Shown: positions 10,052 through 21,770, counted from the first letter of the stretch. The stretch: 64,000 nt of DNA from Dactylorhiza incarnata (GCA_033032865.1 JAWHQI010000306.1:1240001-1304000); one strand, 5' to 3'. The notes: generated by a model from the letters alone, not told the origin. Translations and numbers: made by a program.

Positions 10052-10999
10052 CGACTGCCCTCGCGAGCGGAGCTCGCGACCCCCTGGGTCGGCGAACCCC
10101 AGGATGGCTATCCGCACCCCAAAATGGCTAACTGTACCCCAAGAGTGGCTAACTGTACCCCGAGGTTCCGGGCTCGCCTGGCGAGCTCCCTCCTCAACTG
10201 GTCGGGCTCGCATGCACTGCCCTCGCGAGCCTCTGGGTCGGCGAACCCCAGGATGGCTAACTGTACCCCAAGAGTGGCTAACTATACCCCGAGGTTCCGG
10301 GCTCGCTTGACGAGCTCCCTCCTCAACTGGTCGGGCTCGCATGCACTGCCCTCGCGAGCCTCTGGGTCGGCGAACCCCAGGATGGCTAACTGTACCCCAA
10401 GAGTGGCTAACTGTACCCCGAGGTTCCGGGCTCGCCTGGCGAGCTCCCTCCTCAACTGGTCGGGCTCGCATGCACTGCCCTCGCGAGCCTCTGGGTCGGC
10501 GAACCCCAGGATGGCTAACTGTACCCCAAGAGTGGCTAACTGTACCCCGAGGTTCCGGGCTCGCCTGGCGAGCTCCCTCCTCAACTGGTCGGGCTCGCAT
10601 GCACTGCCCTCGCGAGCCTCTGGGTCGGCGAACCCCAGGATGGCTAACTGTACCCCAAGAGTGGCTAACTATACCCCGAGGTTCCGGGCTCGCCTGGCGA
10701 GCTCCCTCCTCAACTGGTCGGGCTCGCATGCACTGCCCTCGCGAGCCTCTGGGTCGGCGAACCCCAGGATGGCTAACTGTACCCCAAGAGTGGCTAACTG
10801 TACCCCGAGGTTCCGGGCTCGCCTGGCGAGCTCCCTCCTCAACTGGTCGGGCTCGCATGCACTGCCCTCGCGAGCCTCTGGGTCGGCGAACCCCAGGATG
10901 GCTAACTGTACCCCAAGAGTGGCTAACTGTACCCCGAGGTTCCGGGCTCGCCTGGCGAGCTCCCTCCTCAACTGGTCGGGCTCGCATGCACTGCCCTCG
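10052..10999. repeat. 129-bp tandem repeat array in LTR
   Basis: GGATGGCTAACTGTACCCC recurs at 10251, 10380, 10509, 10638, 10767 and 10896, spacing 129 bp, with a diverged copy at 10102. Copies are nearly identical. 129 is a multiple of three, which explains the long spurious ORFs across it on both strands. Confidence 0.95.
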
Positions 11000-11165
11000 C
11001 CGAGCTCAAAAAGAGCCGGTTACCCTCCCTTCGCTGGGCTCGCTCGCCTGCGCAGTCTCTTGCTCTTCCTTGGCCTGCCTCGCCGGAGATCAGGGTTCGC
11101 CCCTCTTGGCTCGCCTCCTTGAGCGCGAGCTTTGGTTGCTTCCTGGCGAACATCGGGGTTGTACA

Positions 11166-11617
11166 AGCATAATGTTGACTTTGGTCAATTTGACCATTTG
11201 GGTTGACCCCAATGGGTGGCTAGTCGTCACCCATTGGCCTCCCTTAAGGGTTAGGAAGGTCTAGGTAGGGTCAATTTGGCAAGGTGGAGGTCAATTGACC
11301 CTAAATCGGCTACTTTGACCAATTTGGGGTTAGGGTTGACTTTGGTCAATTTGGCCTCTTTGGTTGACCCCAATGGGTCCTTGGTGCTCTAAGGGAACCC
11401 CTAAATGGTTAGGTATGCTATGGTGGGGTCAAATGGTCAAGGTGAGACCCTAAAGTCCCACCCTAAGCTTGGTAACTGGAAGTTGCTATTTGCAGACCAC
11501 TGTGGTTTCCTTCTTCTTGGCTAAGGCCAAGTGGTCTCTTCAAGCTTCCTAGGGTTTTGTCATGACCTAGTCATGACAAAATCACTCTAGGGGTCTAGTT
11601 GTTTGGGGGATGTTACA
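11166..11617 (-). mobile_element. Truncated long LTR, copy 1 (minus orientation)
   Basis: Read on the minus strand from 11617 it starts TGTAACATCCCCCAAACA and continues with the same CTAGACCCC and TCATGACTAGGTCATGACA segments as copy 2 (11790 onward). It is cut at 11166 by the Tat LTR; the rest would lie beyond the left edge of the window. Confidence 0.8.
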
Positions 11618-11784
11618 ATACCTGCCCGCATAGGCACTGCCCTCGGTTGATGACGAGAAGGAGAGGGTGACCGCCGAGGAGCGTCCCGACGAGGAGGAGA
11701 TACAACCCGACGAGGAGACGGGGTTCGCCGAGGACTGAGCCTCCGCCGAGGAGATCTGCGAGGGGAAGGTGAGCGCCGAGGAGT
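11618..11784. mobile_element. Relic segment, probably of the second Tat element
   Basis: A 167-bp GC-rich piece with repeated GCCGAGGAG motifs, between two head-to-head long LTRs. It continues at 16943 once the insertion with duplicated ATGTC is removed. It keeps partial open frames on both strands but I recognise no domain. Confidence 0.4.
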
Positions 11785-12903
11785 ATGTCTGTAACATCCC
11801 CCAAACAGCTAGACCCCTAAGTTGGTTTTGCCATGACTAGGTCATGACAAAACCATAGGAAGAGCTCAAGACCTTGTGAACATAGGTGAGAAGGAGAAAA
11901 CCCAAGTGGTCTGCAAATAGCAATTTTCAGATACCAAACCTAGGATTGGCTGTAGGGGCCCCACTTTGAACCTTGACCCCACCATAGCATCCCTAACCCA
12001 TTAGGGGTCTCCTTGAAGCACCAGTGACCCATTGGGGTCAACCTAAGAGGCCAATTTGACTAAAGTCAACCTTAACCTTAAATTGGTCAAACTAACTCAA
12101 TTAAGGTCAATTGGCCCCCACCATGCCAAATTGACCCTGCCCCTACCCTTATATGGGTACTAGGAGCCTAATGAACCAAAAAGCCCCATCATGAGACTTG
12201 CAATTTGACCAATTTACCCTTAAGCCTAATTTAGGTCAAATTACCCATTATAACCTAATCTAGCCCAATCCATTTGGGCTAGGCCCAATTAAAAGAGATC
12301 CACCATCTAGTGGGCCTGCTAATTGCTGAAATTACCACTTTAATTCTGTAATTGGTAATTAGGAGAGAGAGAGTGGTGGTTTTCCCCAAATCGGAGAGAG
12401 AAAAAGAGCATTCATGGAGATTTATTGCAATTGATCCTTCATTTCCCTCCCAGTTGATGAGCATTCACCTTCCTCCATCAGTTACTAACGAAATCTGGAG
12501 TTTCTATGGCCAGGGGGGCTGGATTAAGAGGAAATTAGAAGTAACCAAAATTGTGTTAATGGCCATTAATGGCCTTCAGGAATAAAGCCATCCAAGCACG
12601 ATTGAAACCCCCCATTTCCTTCAGTACTCAGAGAGGAAGAGTTTCCCCAACCTTCTAGTAAGAATCGTGCAGAGGAGGCCAGGAATCGGCATGGCACCAA
12701 AAGCTCCAGGTCGGCCATGGCCAGCAAGAAATCGGCAAGGAATCAACCCTCCATACAGGTATGGTTCTTCTCCTCTCTCTCAGTGGATAGATCTTATCGA
12801 GTTGGCCGCAAGGATTGGGGCCAATTGGCCCCCAATCTGGTAGGCCGAGAGCTCCATTTTTGGAGCTTAATTCCCGACCTAAAATCCCTATTCCGGCCAT
12901 CTC

Positions 12904-12973
12904 CGGCCGGCCAACCACCGTTAATCGCCAGCCACCACCTCGACGAAGGTGGTGGTGGCATTGGCCGGCCGGG
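12904..12973. other. GC-rich inverted repeat inside the long LTR
   Basis: Two nested pairings: GGCCGGCCAA with TTGGCCGGCC outside and CCACCACCT with AGGTGGTGG inside. The same arrangement occurs in copy 3 at 19474-19543 despite clear divergence around it. Confidence 0.6.
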
Positions 12974-13138
12974 GCGGCGCTTAGGTGGCCGGGAAAACAA
13001 GGAGGAAGGCAGCCCAGACGCGGTTGATCCCAGCTGTTGACTGGAGGAAGAAGACGGCCTGATACCGTCCAAAGGCGCTTCAAGATCTGTGCAAGATCTT
13101 ATATTAAATGTTATACTGTTTACGTTATTTCATTTAAT

Positions 13139-13530
13139 TAGTCGAACGAAATATTTCGTAGAACGAAAATTTGCTCTGCTTTCGCCGAGCGCTGATATCT
13201 GTTAGATTAGTCGAGCGCTGTTATAATAGAATTTAGTCGAGCGCTGAATATTAAAATTTAATTGAACGAAAGGTTTTCGTCGAGCGTTGTTTAACTCTGT
13301 ATTAGTAGAGCACTGTTATGCTCTGATTTAGTCGAGCGAATATTTCGTCGAACGCTGATGTGTTCAGCGTTCGTCGAGCGCTGTTATACGTTAACTTTGT
13401 CGAACACAGTTAGATGTCAACTTAGTCGACCGCGGGAAATAATTCGTTGATCGAATAATTCGTCGAACGGGAGGTGTTCAGCTTTCGTCGATCGCTGTAT
13501 ATCTTTCGTCGAACGCAGATTCAGTTAATA
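13139..13530. repeat. Dispersed TCGTCGAACG / GTCGAGCGCTG motif cluster
   Basis: More than fifteen variants of a GTCGA(A/G)CG core recur at irregular spacing in otherwise AT-rich DNA, a degenerate minisatellite. The same motif reappears twice in the second Tat LTR near 17849-17882. Confidence 0.6.
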
Positions 13531-16500
13531 AATAAATGTTTATATGATTTCTGTCATATATTTTGCTGTACTTAGATTTAATTATTAAAAATACTTAGGG
13601 ATCTCTGATGAAAAAGTGGTCAACATCAAAGTTGTAGCCCTTGAAGTCTTCTGTATTTTAAAATTGATTTCACTCCAAAAGGAAGCTCCCTGTAGAGCCA
13701 AAATGGTGGGACTGGTCCCTAGGGTAGGGCAGTCACTCTTTCCTTCATATCTTTTTATTGGTAGATGTTATGGCCTTGATATTTAAAACCCAGGCTATTT
13801 ATATACACCCACACAACATACTAAAAGATGGGATTTTTAGGAGAACCTTTTTCTAAGATTTTTGAGATAAATTCATAAATAATATATTAATTAATTAGTG
13901 GGTCAAAAGACCTCCAATGCCCTCCAAATTTTGGTGGATGCTCCTTAGGGTTACTGTATGACCTTGGTAAAATTATCAGCCCAATTGGGACTGTTTTGTT
14001 TGAGTATTTTGTAAACCCAAGTTAGGACAAATAGGGTCAAAGTTAGGGTATGGTGTTTATCTTGGGGTTTTGTGGTCAAATCTCCTCACCATGAGATGGA
14101 ACCTTGTCCACTGGTTTAGGATCACCTAAAGTATCCCCATGAGTGGTTTGGGGTGGTGTATAGGTGATTAAGCACTAGAACACTAGTTTTATTCCTAGAT
14201 ATGCATTTAGAACCTTGTGAAGGCCATATGGTCAAAAGTCCATGAATGGTTATGAAACTTGGTGGATAGGTTCATAGGGTGTAAATAAGGACAGGGTAAT
14301 TTTATAAGAATTTTAGGAGCCAATATTCCCTTTGAATTAAGACATAACCCCTTTAGGGAAACTTCTCATAAGAAACATTTACTTGCTTAAAAAGTCTTGG
14401 ATGATGATGAAACTTTGTTGGTGCCCTTATAATCATGGTTTAGACCTCTGGTAATTTTTGTGATTTTTATTAAATGATTTAATCAGTACTTCTTTCACAA
14501 GACACCTGTTTTGATTTAGACTTAAGAAAAATATTTGAGGGTTCAAAACTCATTGTTAAATTGTGCAAATTGGTGATAGGACATTTCAGAACATTAGAAA
14601 GCTCTGTGAATTTTTGTAGAAGTTTTGAAGACTTAAATCAGTAGGCTACTTCACAATTCATTTAATTTGAGGTTTTCTTAAAGTATTTATTTTAGTGAGA
14701 AAATGATTTCCTTTAATCCTGAAACTTAGTCAGTAGCCTTTTCTGGTGACTACAAGAGTTTGGTGATTTGCCCATAATTTTAGTGTTGATCTTTTTGGTG
14801 GTTCCTTCATAAAACTACAATTTTGGATAGATGATAAATAATTAAATTAGAGGACAATTTCTTACTTTAAAAATATGATGTGTTGTTTCTGATGCTATTT
14901 AGTCACCATAGATTTATCATAATTTTTGGAGATCCATATCATAAGATTTACTTACACTTCAAGTTCATTTTCATACTTGGCAAATGTTTGGAGAAATTAA
15001 AATAAATGCTAAATAATTAAGGAAAAATATGATTCTCTGGATTTAGTCTTATAACATCATGATAGACCCCCAGTAATTATTTTGAGTCAGTTGGATGAAT
15101 ATTTGGAGTACCTCTAATTACAAGCTTCATATAGTTAGTTTGGTCTGAGTTTAGTAAAACCGTGGAACTTGGGTAACTAGTGGCTTATTAAGTGGGAATG
15201 ACATGTAGTTGGTGTACATGGTCAGGATGAAGAGATTTAGGTCACCAAAAAGAAGGATTATAGATGGTAAAGGTGTGCTTGGTGAGTTAGAGGTAAGTTG
15301 CACTCGGGGTCGACGAAAGATCGTCTTGGAAGGTTATAAGTCACTTAGGGTTAATCCAAGAGTAATGACAAAGAGGGTATTCTTACGGGTAGATACCAAT
15401 AACACTAAGTGTCTTGAGAAAGGGAGCTTTGGGTTTCATCCCATTATGGCACCTAGTACCGTAGCGAGCCCCTTACAGGGTAATCCTCGGGAAGTCCAGG
15501 ATTAACCATAAGTCGTAGGAGTAAGAAGTTGTTATACAAGATTAACTTAATAATACACTCACCCGCACCCCGTGGTTATGAGAGGTTAGTTGGTTTGGTT
15601 TTACGAGCGGTAGGCTCGGTGGTTGAAGCAGCGGACTAGTTAGTCCGGTGAGCTTGTGACTCAGTAGTGTTTGTTGGTACGGACGGGTCGGTCCGACGGG
15701 TCGGTCCGGCGAGCCGGTGGCTCGGAAGGTTACTGATGATGGGCGGGATAGCCCGGGGAGCTTATGGCTCGGGGATAGAAAGTAGAACATGTTTGCATGT
15801 GCACGAAGGTGGTGGGTCTTCAGTATTGGACGGTCGTTCACACCGACGTCGATACGTTGACTCGGCAAGTGTGGAATTTGCACTTAGCCATGAAAGTCTG
15901 GTGGTCCAGCCAGTAAGAGTACGCAGATGCTCCGCGGTTTTGCGTTGAGGCGTACGATAGGTCTAGGTTAGGTAGTGTGAATACCAACCTAGAGGTGGGC
16001 GAGGCCCAACCCACCGCTTCCGTTTGCCACTACAGGAGTATCCTGGGAGTCTAGCTAGCTCCAAAAAGGGGGAACTAAAGGTCTGTGCATAGAGTCAAAG
16101 TGTGTGAGTTGCACTTGTATGAACATAACATAAACTGCATACCTTGCCTGTCATAGCATAAACATTGCATTTCAACCCCTACCCCTATCGCATAAGTCGG
16201 TTATGGGACTTCTTATACGATAGGCCTTGCTAAACGACCCCTTGGTCTATAGGTTTGTTTGGACATTCCTATAAATCAATTGTTACTTTCTGTTATATAC
16301 ATGTCTTTATTTACTGCACTTTACTTACTCTTTACCTGCTCCTGCCATGCTTATTAACTATTTCATTTATAGTTATATTTACTTGAGTAGCGGAAGAACT
16401 CTTCCTGTAGACTATGCCCCGTCATCTGCTTTTTGTTTATACCCCTTGTTGTCCTCCGCTTCATCCCTCCCGCATGGTGCCTAGGAGCCATTGGGGGTGG

Positions 16501-16937
16501 GGTGGGGAACATAAGGCTTAGTCTTTTTGACTAACGGTCGGTGGACCATATCATTTTAGGGGATCGAGGAGACGCAACAACATCAGAGGCCGGTGCAGAC
16601 GGAGGCGGGCTAGTCTAGTACAGGAGCTCCAGTTTCAGGATCTGTGAGTGATTAGTAGTTAGCTTCCGCGAGTGATTTTGTAGTGAGGATATGATGTACA
16701 GGGCATGAGCCCTTTATTATTGTAACCCTTGTTATCTTTTATTCAGATATATCATGTGGACATTTATATTTCATGTTGATTCTGTGGACTTGTCTTCTTT
16801 AGTACACTTTTCTTTGTGATCGATTTGGCCGGCAGGATCGGCGTTTTGTAGTGGCGACCTTTTCGAGTGAAGGTGTCACCGCAAAGCGGCGGTTCTGGGC
16901 CTAAGACCCGGTTGTTTGAAAAAAAAGGGGTCTTACA
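13531..16937. other. Noncoding remainder of long LTR copy 2
   Basis: No ORF of interest; the short frames at 15209-15505 and 15667-15948 have no recognisable content. The end is a run of A before GGGGTCTTACA. Confidence 0.5.
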
Positions 16938-16942
16938 ATGTC

Positions 16943-17762
16943 GTCCCCCTGAGCGACCACCTCATCCATTATGAGACGACGACGCAGCATCAGGGCGCCG
17001 AGGAAGCTGAGTCGTAGGCACCACCGAGGAAGACCCTCCCTCTCCCCTTCCTCCAACAATGGTAACCCTGGAGTTCCTTAGCAGTATCCAGTTTCCGCCC
17101 GTCGCACGCTCAGGAATGGGGGACCACGGGCGAAGAGGTTCCCGCTCGGGGACGACCCTTGCGGGAAGGACCGGTGGAGGCGGAAGGTGCTCAGTACCTG
17201 CGCGCTCTTCCAACAGGGACGTCTGCATATTAACCTCCACGGGGGGCCCATCTACAAAAGAACGTCGGCATCAACGAAAAGTTCGCACAAGAATCGCAGT
17301 ATCCGGAGAAGACGATTACCTTCTCGGAGAGGGTCCAGGTGGACGTTCACCGGTTCGTCCTCGGCAGTAGACCGAGGAACTTCGTCCCCCAATCTCTCAT
17401 CGGACGGCGGCGCGAGGGAGGGCTCGGGCGCAGAGGTTGCCGGGTTAACCAGAGGCACCTCCTCGCCTAACGAGCTAAGGCGACGATCGGAGGACCCCCT
17501 TTTCCTCTTGCGAGCGTCAGAGCCTTTGGTTTTCTTCATCAACTTCATCAGCAGCTCGTCCTTCTCAATTACCTCCTCGCTAGACAATATCTCGTCGATT
17601 CTAAAAAAGTGGCATGCCAAGGAAGGGCCACCCCCTCTATTATAGATTTCTGGGGATCTCATGACTGCCGAGTAGGCTAGTTCCCCGCCAGGAGCAACTC
17701 ATCGAATACGGGTTAGATGATTCTTTCCAACCAACTACGTTGCTCGCAAAGAGCAGGGATTG
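16943..17762. mobile_element. Second Tat element, segment before its 3' LTR
   Basis: Continuation of 11618-11784 after the solo LTR insertion. It contains a minus-strand open frame (17252-17662) that would be antisense to the element, the same layout as the aORF of the first element. A purine-rich GCAAAGAGCAGGGAT just before 17763 fits a polypurine tract. Confidence 0.5.
17252..17662 (-). CDS. Possible aORF fragment of the second Tat element
   Basis: 136 residues with a Lys/Arg-rich stretch (KKTKGSDARKRKRGSSDRR, possible nuclear signal) between a mixed N-terminal part (HFFRIDEILSSEEVIEKDEL) and an acidic, Pro-rich tail. I recognise no domain. Its place, antisense and next to a 3' LTR, makes an aORF fragment the best guess, but it shows no clear match to the aORF at 90-2031. 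Confidence 0.3.
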   Translation of the reverse strand: MRSPEIYNRGGGPSLACHFFRIDEILSSEEVIEKDELLMKLMKKTKGSDARKRKRGSSDRRLSSLGEEVPLVNPATSAPEPSLAPPSDERLGDEVPRSTAEDEPVNVHLDPLREGNRLLRILRFLCELFVDADVLL

Positions 17763-18396
17763 TGTACAACCCTCATTCTCCAAGGGTGGGCCCGTCTAAA
17801 GGCCACGTAGGCAGGAGTCAAGGTCAACACAGAAGTTCTTCAGAGGTCGTCGAACGCAGGCTTTCGGAGTTCGTCGAACGAAGAGAGATCAAGAGATTTG
17901 GTTGTGCGAGTAGGCACTTACTCGCCCCATGACGAGGAGGAAAGCCCTGCCCGGAGTTCACTACCCGGCCGAGCGAGAAGGTCGTAGGTTCGTACATGCT
18001 CGCCTATAGGCGACTTAGTCAACCAACTCGCCAGTTTTAGGCCGAGGTCCTTACCTACTCGCCAACCTATTGCCTTGTCTAAAAACCAACTCTAGGGTGT
18101 CAGGGATAACTGCCTGCTCCCCCCCAGGATTTGTCTATAAATAGACCCCCAGGGGTACCAGGAAGAGGACTTGTCAAAAAATCAGAGTTGCACCCCCCCC
18201 CTTATAGACGAGAATCTTCCCTAACAAGTGCCTTCCTAGTACCAAGCTCGGCCATTCGTGGTTTTGGAGGAGAAGACTCTTTTGAGCTTCTGGGTACATG
18301 GTGGGACCTCCATGCCGCAACACCTGGGGTTGTGTCCTTTATCTCTCCGATTCGCTCATCGTGGCTAACCGAACCTTCTAGTTGAACCGCTGGACA
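17763..18396 (+). mobile_element. 3' LTR of the second Tat element
   Basis: Starts TGTACAACCCTC, matching the outer edge of the first Tat LTR (TGTACAACCCCG on its coding strand), and has the same TATAAATAGACC promoter context. The end is uncertain: CA at 18396, or at 18413. It adjoins long-LTR copy 3. Confidence 0.6.
18136..18143 (+). promoter_or_regulatory. TATA box of the second Tat LTR
   Basis: TATAAATA followed by GACCCCC and CAGGAAGAGGAC, parallel to the first Tat LTR. Confidence 0.55.
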
Positions 18397-18413
18397 AGTA
18401 GCCTCCGGCTGCA

Positions 18414-21400
18414 GTGATCCGAATTTTGGATCAGGGATTTTCCAGGCTTCAATAATGGACTCAACAATTGGTCCAATTTGACCAAAGTGAAAATTAGGTC
18501 AACATAAGCCAATCCTTCTCCAATAGGTTCAATTGACACCCAAAACATGAAATTGACCTCACCCCTAGTCTTAGAACATCATAAGAGACCAAATTGACCC
18601 AAAAGCCTCATCATGGGGTCATCAATTGGTCCAAATTGACCAAAGTCAAACTTCCCCCAATTTGGTCAAAATCACACTTATTGGCTAAATTAGCCTAATT
18701 AGGGCACCACCATGACCAAACCAACATTGGGTGGTGTTAATAGACTCAAGGCCAATACATTGGACCAGTCAACCCACCCAATTGACCAAGTCAACCCCAA
18801 GGTCAACCATGGTCAAAATAAACCTTAATTATGAAATTTAAAAGCCCAAATCAAAATCAATTGGGCTAAGGCCTTACCCAAAGCCCATCCAGCAGGCCCA
18901 TGAGCCAAATGACCCCTAAGCACCTCTAAATTTGAATGGCGAAGTTCCATGGAGGGCAAAAGGGGAAAATCACCATTTTGGAGGAGAAAGAGGAGGATTT
19001 CATGGGGTTCTTGCCACATGGCACCTCCTCCTCATTCCCAAAGGCAGCCAACGCATTCCACATGCATTGGGACTGACCTCCCTTTATTGCTAGCCTGCTT
19101 CCATTAAGGAGAAGCCTCCAAACCACCTTGGTCGAGCCCCCCCTATGGTGAAACCATTAATACATCCCCTCTCAGCCCAAGCCAACCCTTTCATCACCTT
19201 CCCCACCTCACAAGGAGTCGAGCCAGCCATCTGGATCAAAGCTCTAGCTGCAGGATTGATGTTTGGAGCAAGCTCGCGCGCTGGAGATCCCCGCCACCAT
19301 GCCGCACCGCTACAACACATGTCGTCAAGCCCCCACATAGGTTAGTTTCTCCTCCTCTCCCCTTGTGCTAGGATCCTAGATCCATTAGGAGAGACATCAG
19401 GCTCAATTGAGCCCAATCCATGGTGAGAAAAATGAAGAATTTAGGGATATTTCACTCGGAAAACACCACCTCCGGCGGCCAAGCCACCGTTGGTCGATAG
19501 CCACCACCTCAACGGAGGTGGTGGTGACAGTGGCCGGCCGAGTAAATGGCTGTATGGACGGGAAATGGAGCATCAAGTTGCTCCAGGTTGGGGAAATACT
19601 AGCCGCTGGCTAGGGGTGGAAGATGATCATGAGCCATCCGATCGTGCTTCAAGATTCATGCATGAATTTAATTCACACACTATATAGGTTGTATTAATTT
19701 GTCACATATATTATAGTGCATAGATTAGTTATTTTGAAGCCCTTAGAGGCCATTTCATGTAAAGTGACAAGAGACCAAAGTTGTAGATCTGAGTGACTAC
19801 TTTAATTAAAAATTTGAATCAGCTCATTTGAAGCAATGTAGCTCCATGTAGAGCAATTTTGGTGGGACTGGTCCTAGTGTAGGGCAGATATTAGATTGTG
19901 AATATCTTTTAAATGGTAAGTCCAATGGAGCTGAAATTTGGCCCATGCATGCATGTGCCCTAATACTATCTTGTGACCAAAAATCAGATTTTTAGGAGAA
20001 TCTTTCTCTATAGTTTTGTTCATTATTTGATTTATCAAATTAATGAAATTTATGGAGTTGGACAACTTAAAATAACCTCAAATTTGGGTGGCATGCTTAT
20101 TAGGTCATTAGTTGAACCTGGTTAAAATTTGAGTGCAAATGTACCACTGCATGGTGGGTGATTCCACTTGCATGTCTTTGCATTGTGTGTAGTATGGTGT
20201 GCACATAGCCAAAAAGAGGATTTTGTGTATTTGGCATATCTGGCTTGATCTTAGCCTCTGGTATTTTGGACACTTCTTTATTATGACATAATATATGACC
20301 TCAGTGAAAATTAGGATTTTTGGGAATAAAAATCCTAATTAATCCATTAATTTAAAATATGTCTCATTTATGTATTAATGAAATGTTTGGCATTACATTA
20401 TTTTAGAAAATTGTGAAACTCACAGAAATGACTTAGAATATCATTTGGAACCTCTGAAATTTTTTGTATGAATTTTCAGATATTATTATCAAAATTATAA
20501 CTTGTCACATTTCTGAATTTTTAAAATTTTAATAAGGAAAAAAAGTTGGAAAATTTTGAAACTCTGGAAGTACATTTGAAATCCAGTTCTAAATCTCTGG
20601 AAATTTTAATATAATTGTTGAAAGTCTTACACATGGGAAAATTCCAAAATTCAATTTGTCACACATTTGAATTTATGAAATATTGGTGTTTTAAACTCTC
20701 TGGAAAATTCTGAAATTCTGGTTAGTATGTTTTTAGATCATTACAATGCTATGGTAATTTTCGCAGAATTTTTGGTTGAATTAAATTAGTACTTGCAGTA
20801 TAAACTTACATATTTACCCCTTTTATTTTATGAGGAAATTATGATTGTAAGTTCTCTGAAAAATTGTGAAAATTTGGTAATTAGGTTATTTTGTCATTTA
20901 GTACCGCTGGATATTTTGTTAGCATGTTTAAAATTACTGACATTGTACTTACTTTAGAAATTGATATATGCCCAATGATTAATAAATTTTTATTTGAGGT
21001 CAAATTAATTTGAAATGTAATAATACTCTGGTAATTTCTCAATTTAGTCATTATGAACCTGTGGTATGCAATTTAGCTTAATTGGACATGATATGGTGAA
21101 GGTTGAATCATAGGGACCAAACTAGTTCAATTTCCTTTGGTCTGCAAATAGTAGAAAATTCGATATAGTGATTAGACCAACAATATCACTTATGAATTTA
21201 ATAAAACTTGGAACATAGCAGTAATATATCATTTATATCCGCCCCTAGAAGTTATGAATTTTTCGGAGAACATTCGTACAATAGTTTACGAAATAATTCA
21301 GAATCATGTCACATCACAACTAAAGGTATAAAAGGGCATCTATTACCTTAGAAAAATCATGATACTCAGTCGGCATGTTAATGTTCATGGTAAATCATTA

Positions 21401-21770
21401 GTGTGGGTTTGAGAACCTTTTTGACAAATATATAAGATTTGCACCACACCCAGAGTATCGGAGATCTTATGAGTTGAGCATCGTTCAAAAGAACATTTGC
21501 CTAAAGGTAGACTTAGAATAAGTATCATAAAACATCTAAGTAGTAAGAGTAATAATGTGAGTGGGTCCGTAGAAAGGGGCAGTCACCAATAAAAGTAATT
21601 GTCCTAGAAAGGGGGATTTGAGCTTCAGCCCATTGTATTCTCTAATACCGCTGCGAGCCCTTCACCGGGTAGACCTCGGGAAGTCCAGGATTCACCTTAA
21701 ATTTCTAAGTATAATAATAACTAGATAAAAGTAGCCTAATTAAGTGAACAAGAAATATGGTAAGTATTTT
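18414..21770 (+). mobile_element. Truncated long LTR, copy 3
   Basis: Diverged homologue of copy 2. Shared landmarks in the same order: TTGACC-rich start, the hairpin block at 19474-19543, TGGTGGGACTGGTCC near 19870 (copy 2 near 13708), and GACCTCGGGAAGTCCAGGATT near 21680 (copy 2 near 15488). Both ends are missing. No coding capacity. Confidence 0.65.

Larger units (their letters stand above)
1..11165 (-). mobile_element. Ty3/Gypsy retrotransposon, Tat lineage (3' LTR outside window)
   Basis: Minus-strand order from the right: 5' LTR (9425-11165), primer-binding-site candidate, gag, pol (protease, reverse transcriptase, RNase H, second RNase H, integrase), a 97-bp tandem array, then a spliced ORF on the opposite strand. 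The second, archaeal-type RNase H and the extra antisense ORF after pol are hallmarks of the Tat lineage (family knowledge). The 3' LTR should lie left of base 1, so the left target-site duplication cannot be checked. The right flanking pentamer is AGCAT (11166-11170). Pol has at least four frame breaks, so this copy is not autonomous as read. Confidence 0.9.
9425..11165 (-). mobile_element. 5' LTR of the Tat element
   Basis: On the plus strand it begins TGTTGAAACC and ends GGGTTGTACA, an imperfect terminal inverted repeat bounded by TG...CA; length 1741 bp. It contains the 129-bp array in the U3 side, a TATA box and the leader. It inserted into a minus-strand long LTR whose remainder starts at 11166. 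Confidence 0.8.
11790..16937 (+). mobile_element. Long solo LTR (or LTR-only element), copy 2, 5148 bp
   Basis: Begins TGTAACATCCCCC and ends GGGGTCTTACA, so the termini are inverted repeats with TG...CA. The flanking pentamers are identical: ATGTC at 11785-11789 and at 16938-16942. No coding domain is visible, and I found no internal second copy of the start. A solo LTR of a large Ty3/Gypsy element is the simplest reading; a non-autonomous LTR element without genes is the alternative. It holds a GC-rich hairpin (12904-12973), a motif-rich block (13139-13530), and a 94-bp stretch at 15412-15505 shared with copy 3. Confidence 0.75.

Noticed and set aside
2484..10999. CRISPR-like appearance of the tandem arrays
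   Set aside because: Units are contiguous with no unique spacers, in a plant retroelement; no cas genes.
9998..11264. Long repetitive ORFs (300-366 residues) in the Tat LTR
   Set aside because: The 129-bp unit is divisible by three, so any open frame extends through the array; an LTR is not expected to code.
12655..13083. ORFs on both strands near 12.7-13.1 kb
   Set aside because: GC-rich hairpin part of a noncoding LTR; the homologous part of copy 3 does not keep them.
15209..15948. Short ORFs in the right part of the long LTR
   Set aside because: No domain, no codon preference, not kept in copy 3.
11769..17020. A plus-strand phrase (SAEEY) across the solo LTR site resembling TAEEY in the aORF
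   Set aside because: Very short, followed and preceded by stops, and on the wrong strand for an aORF of the second Tat element.
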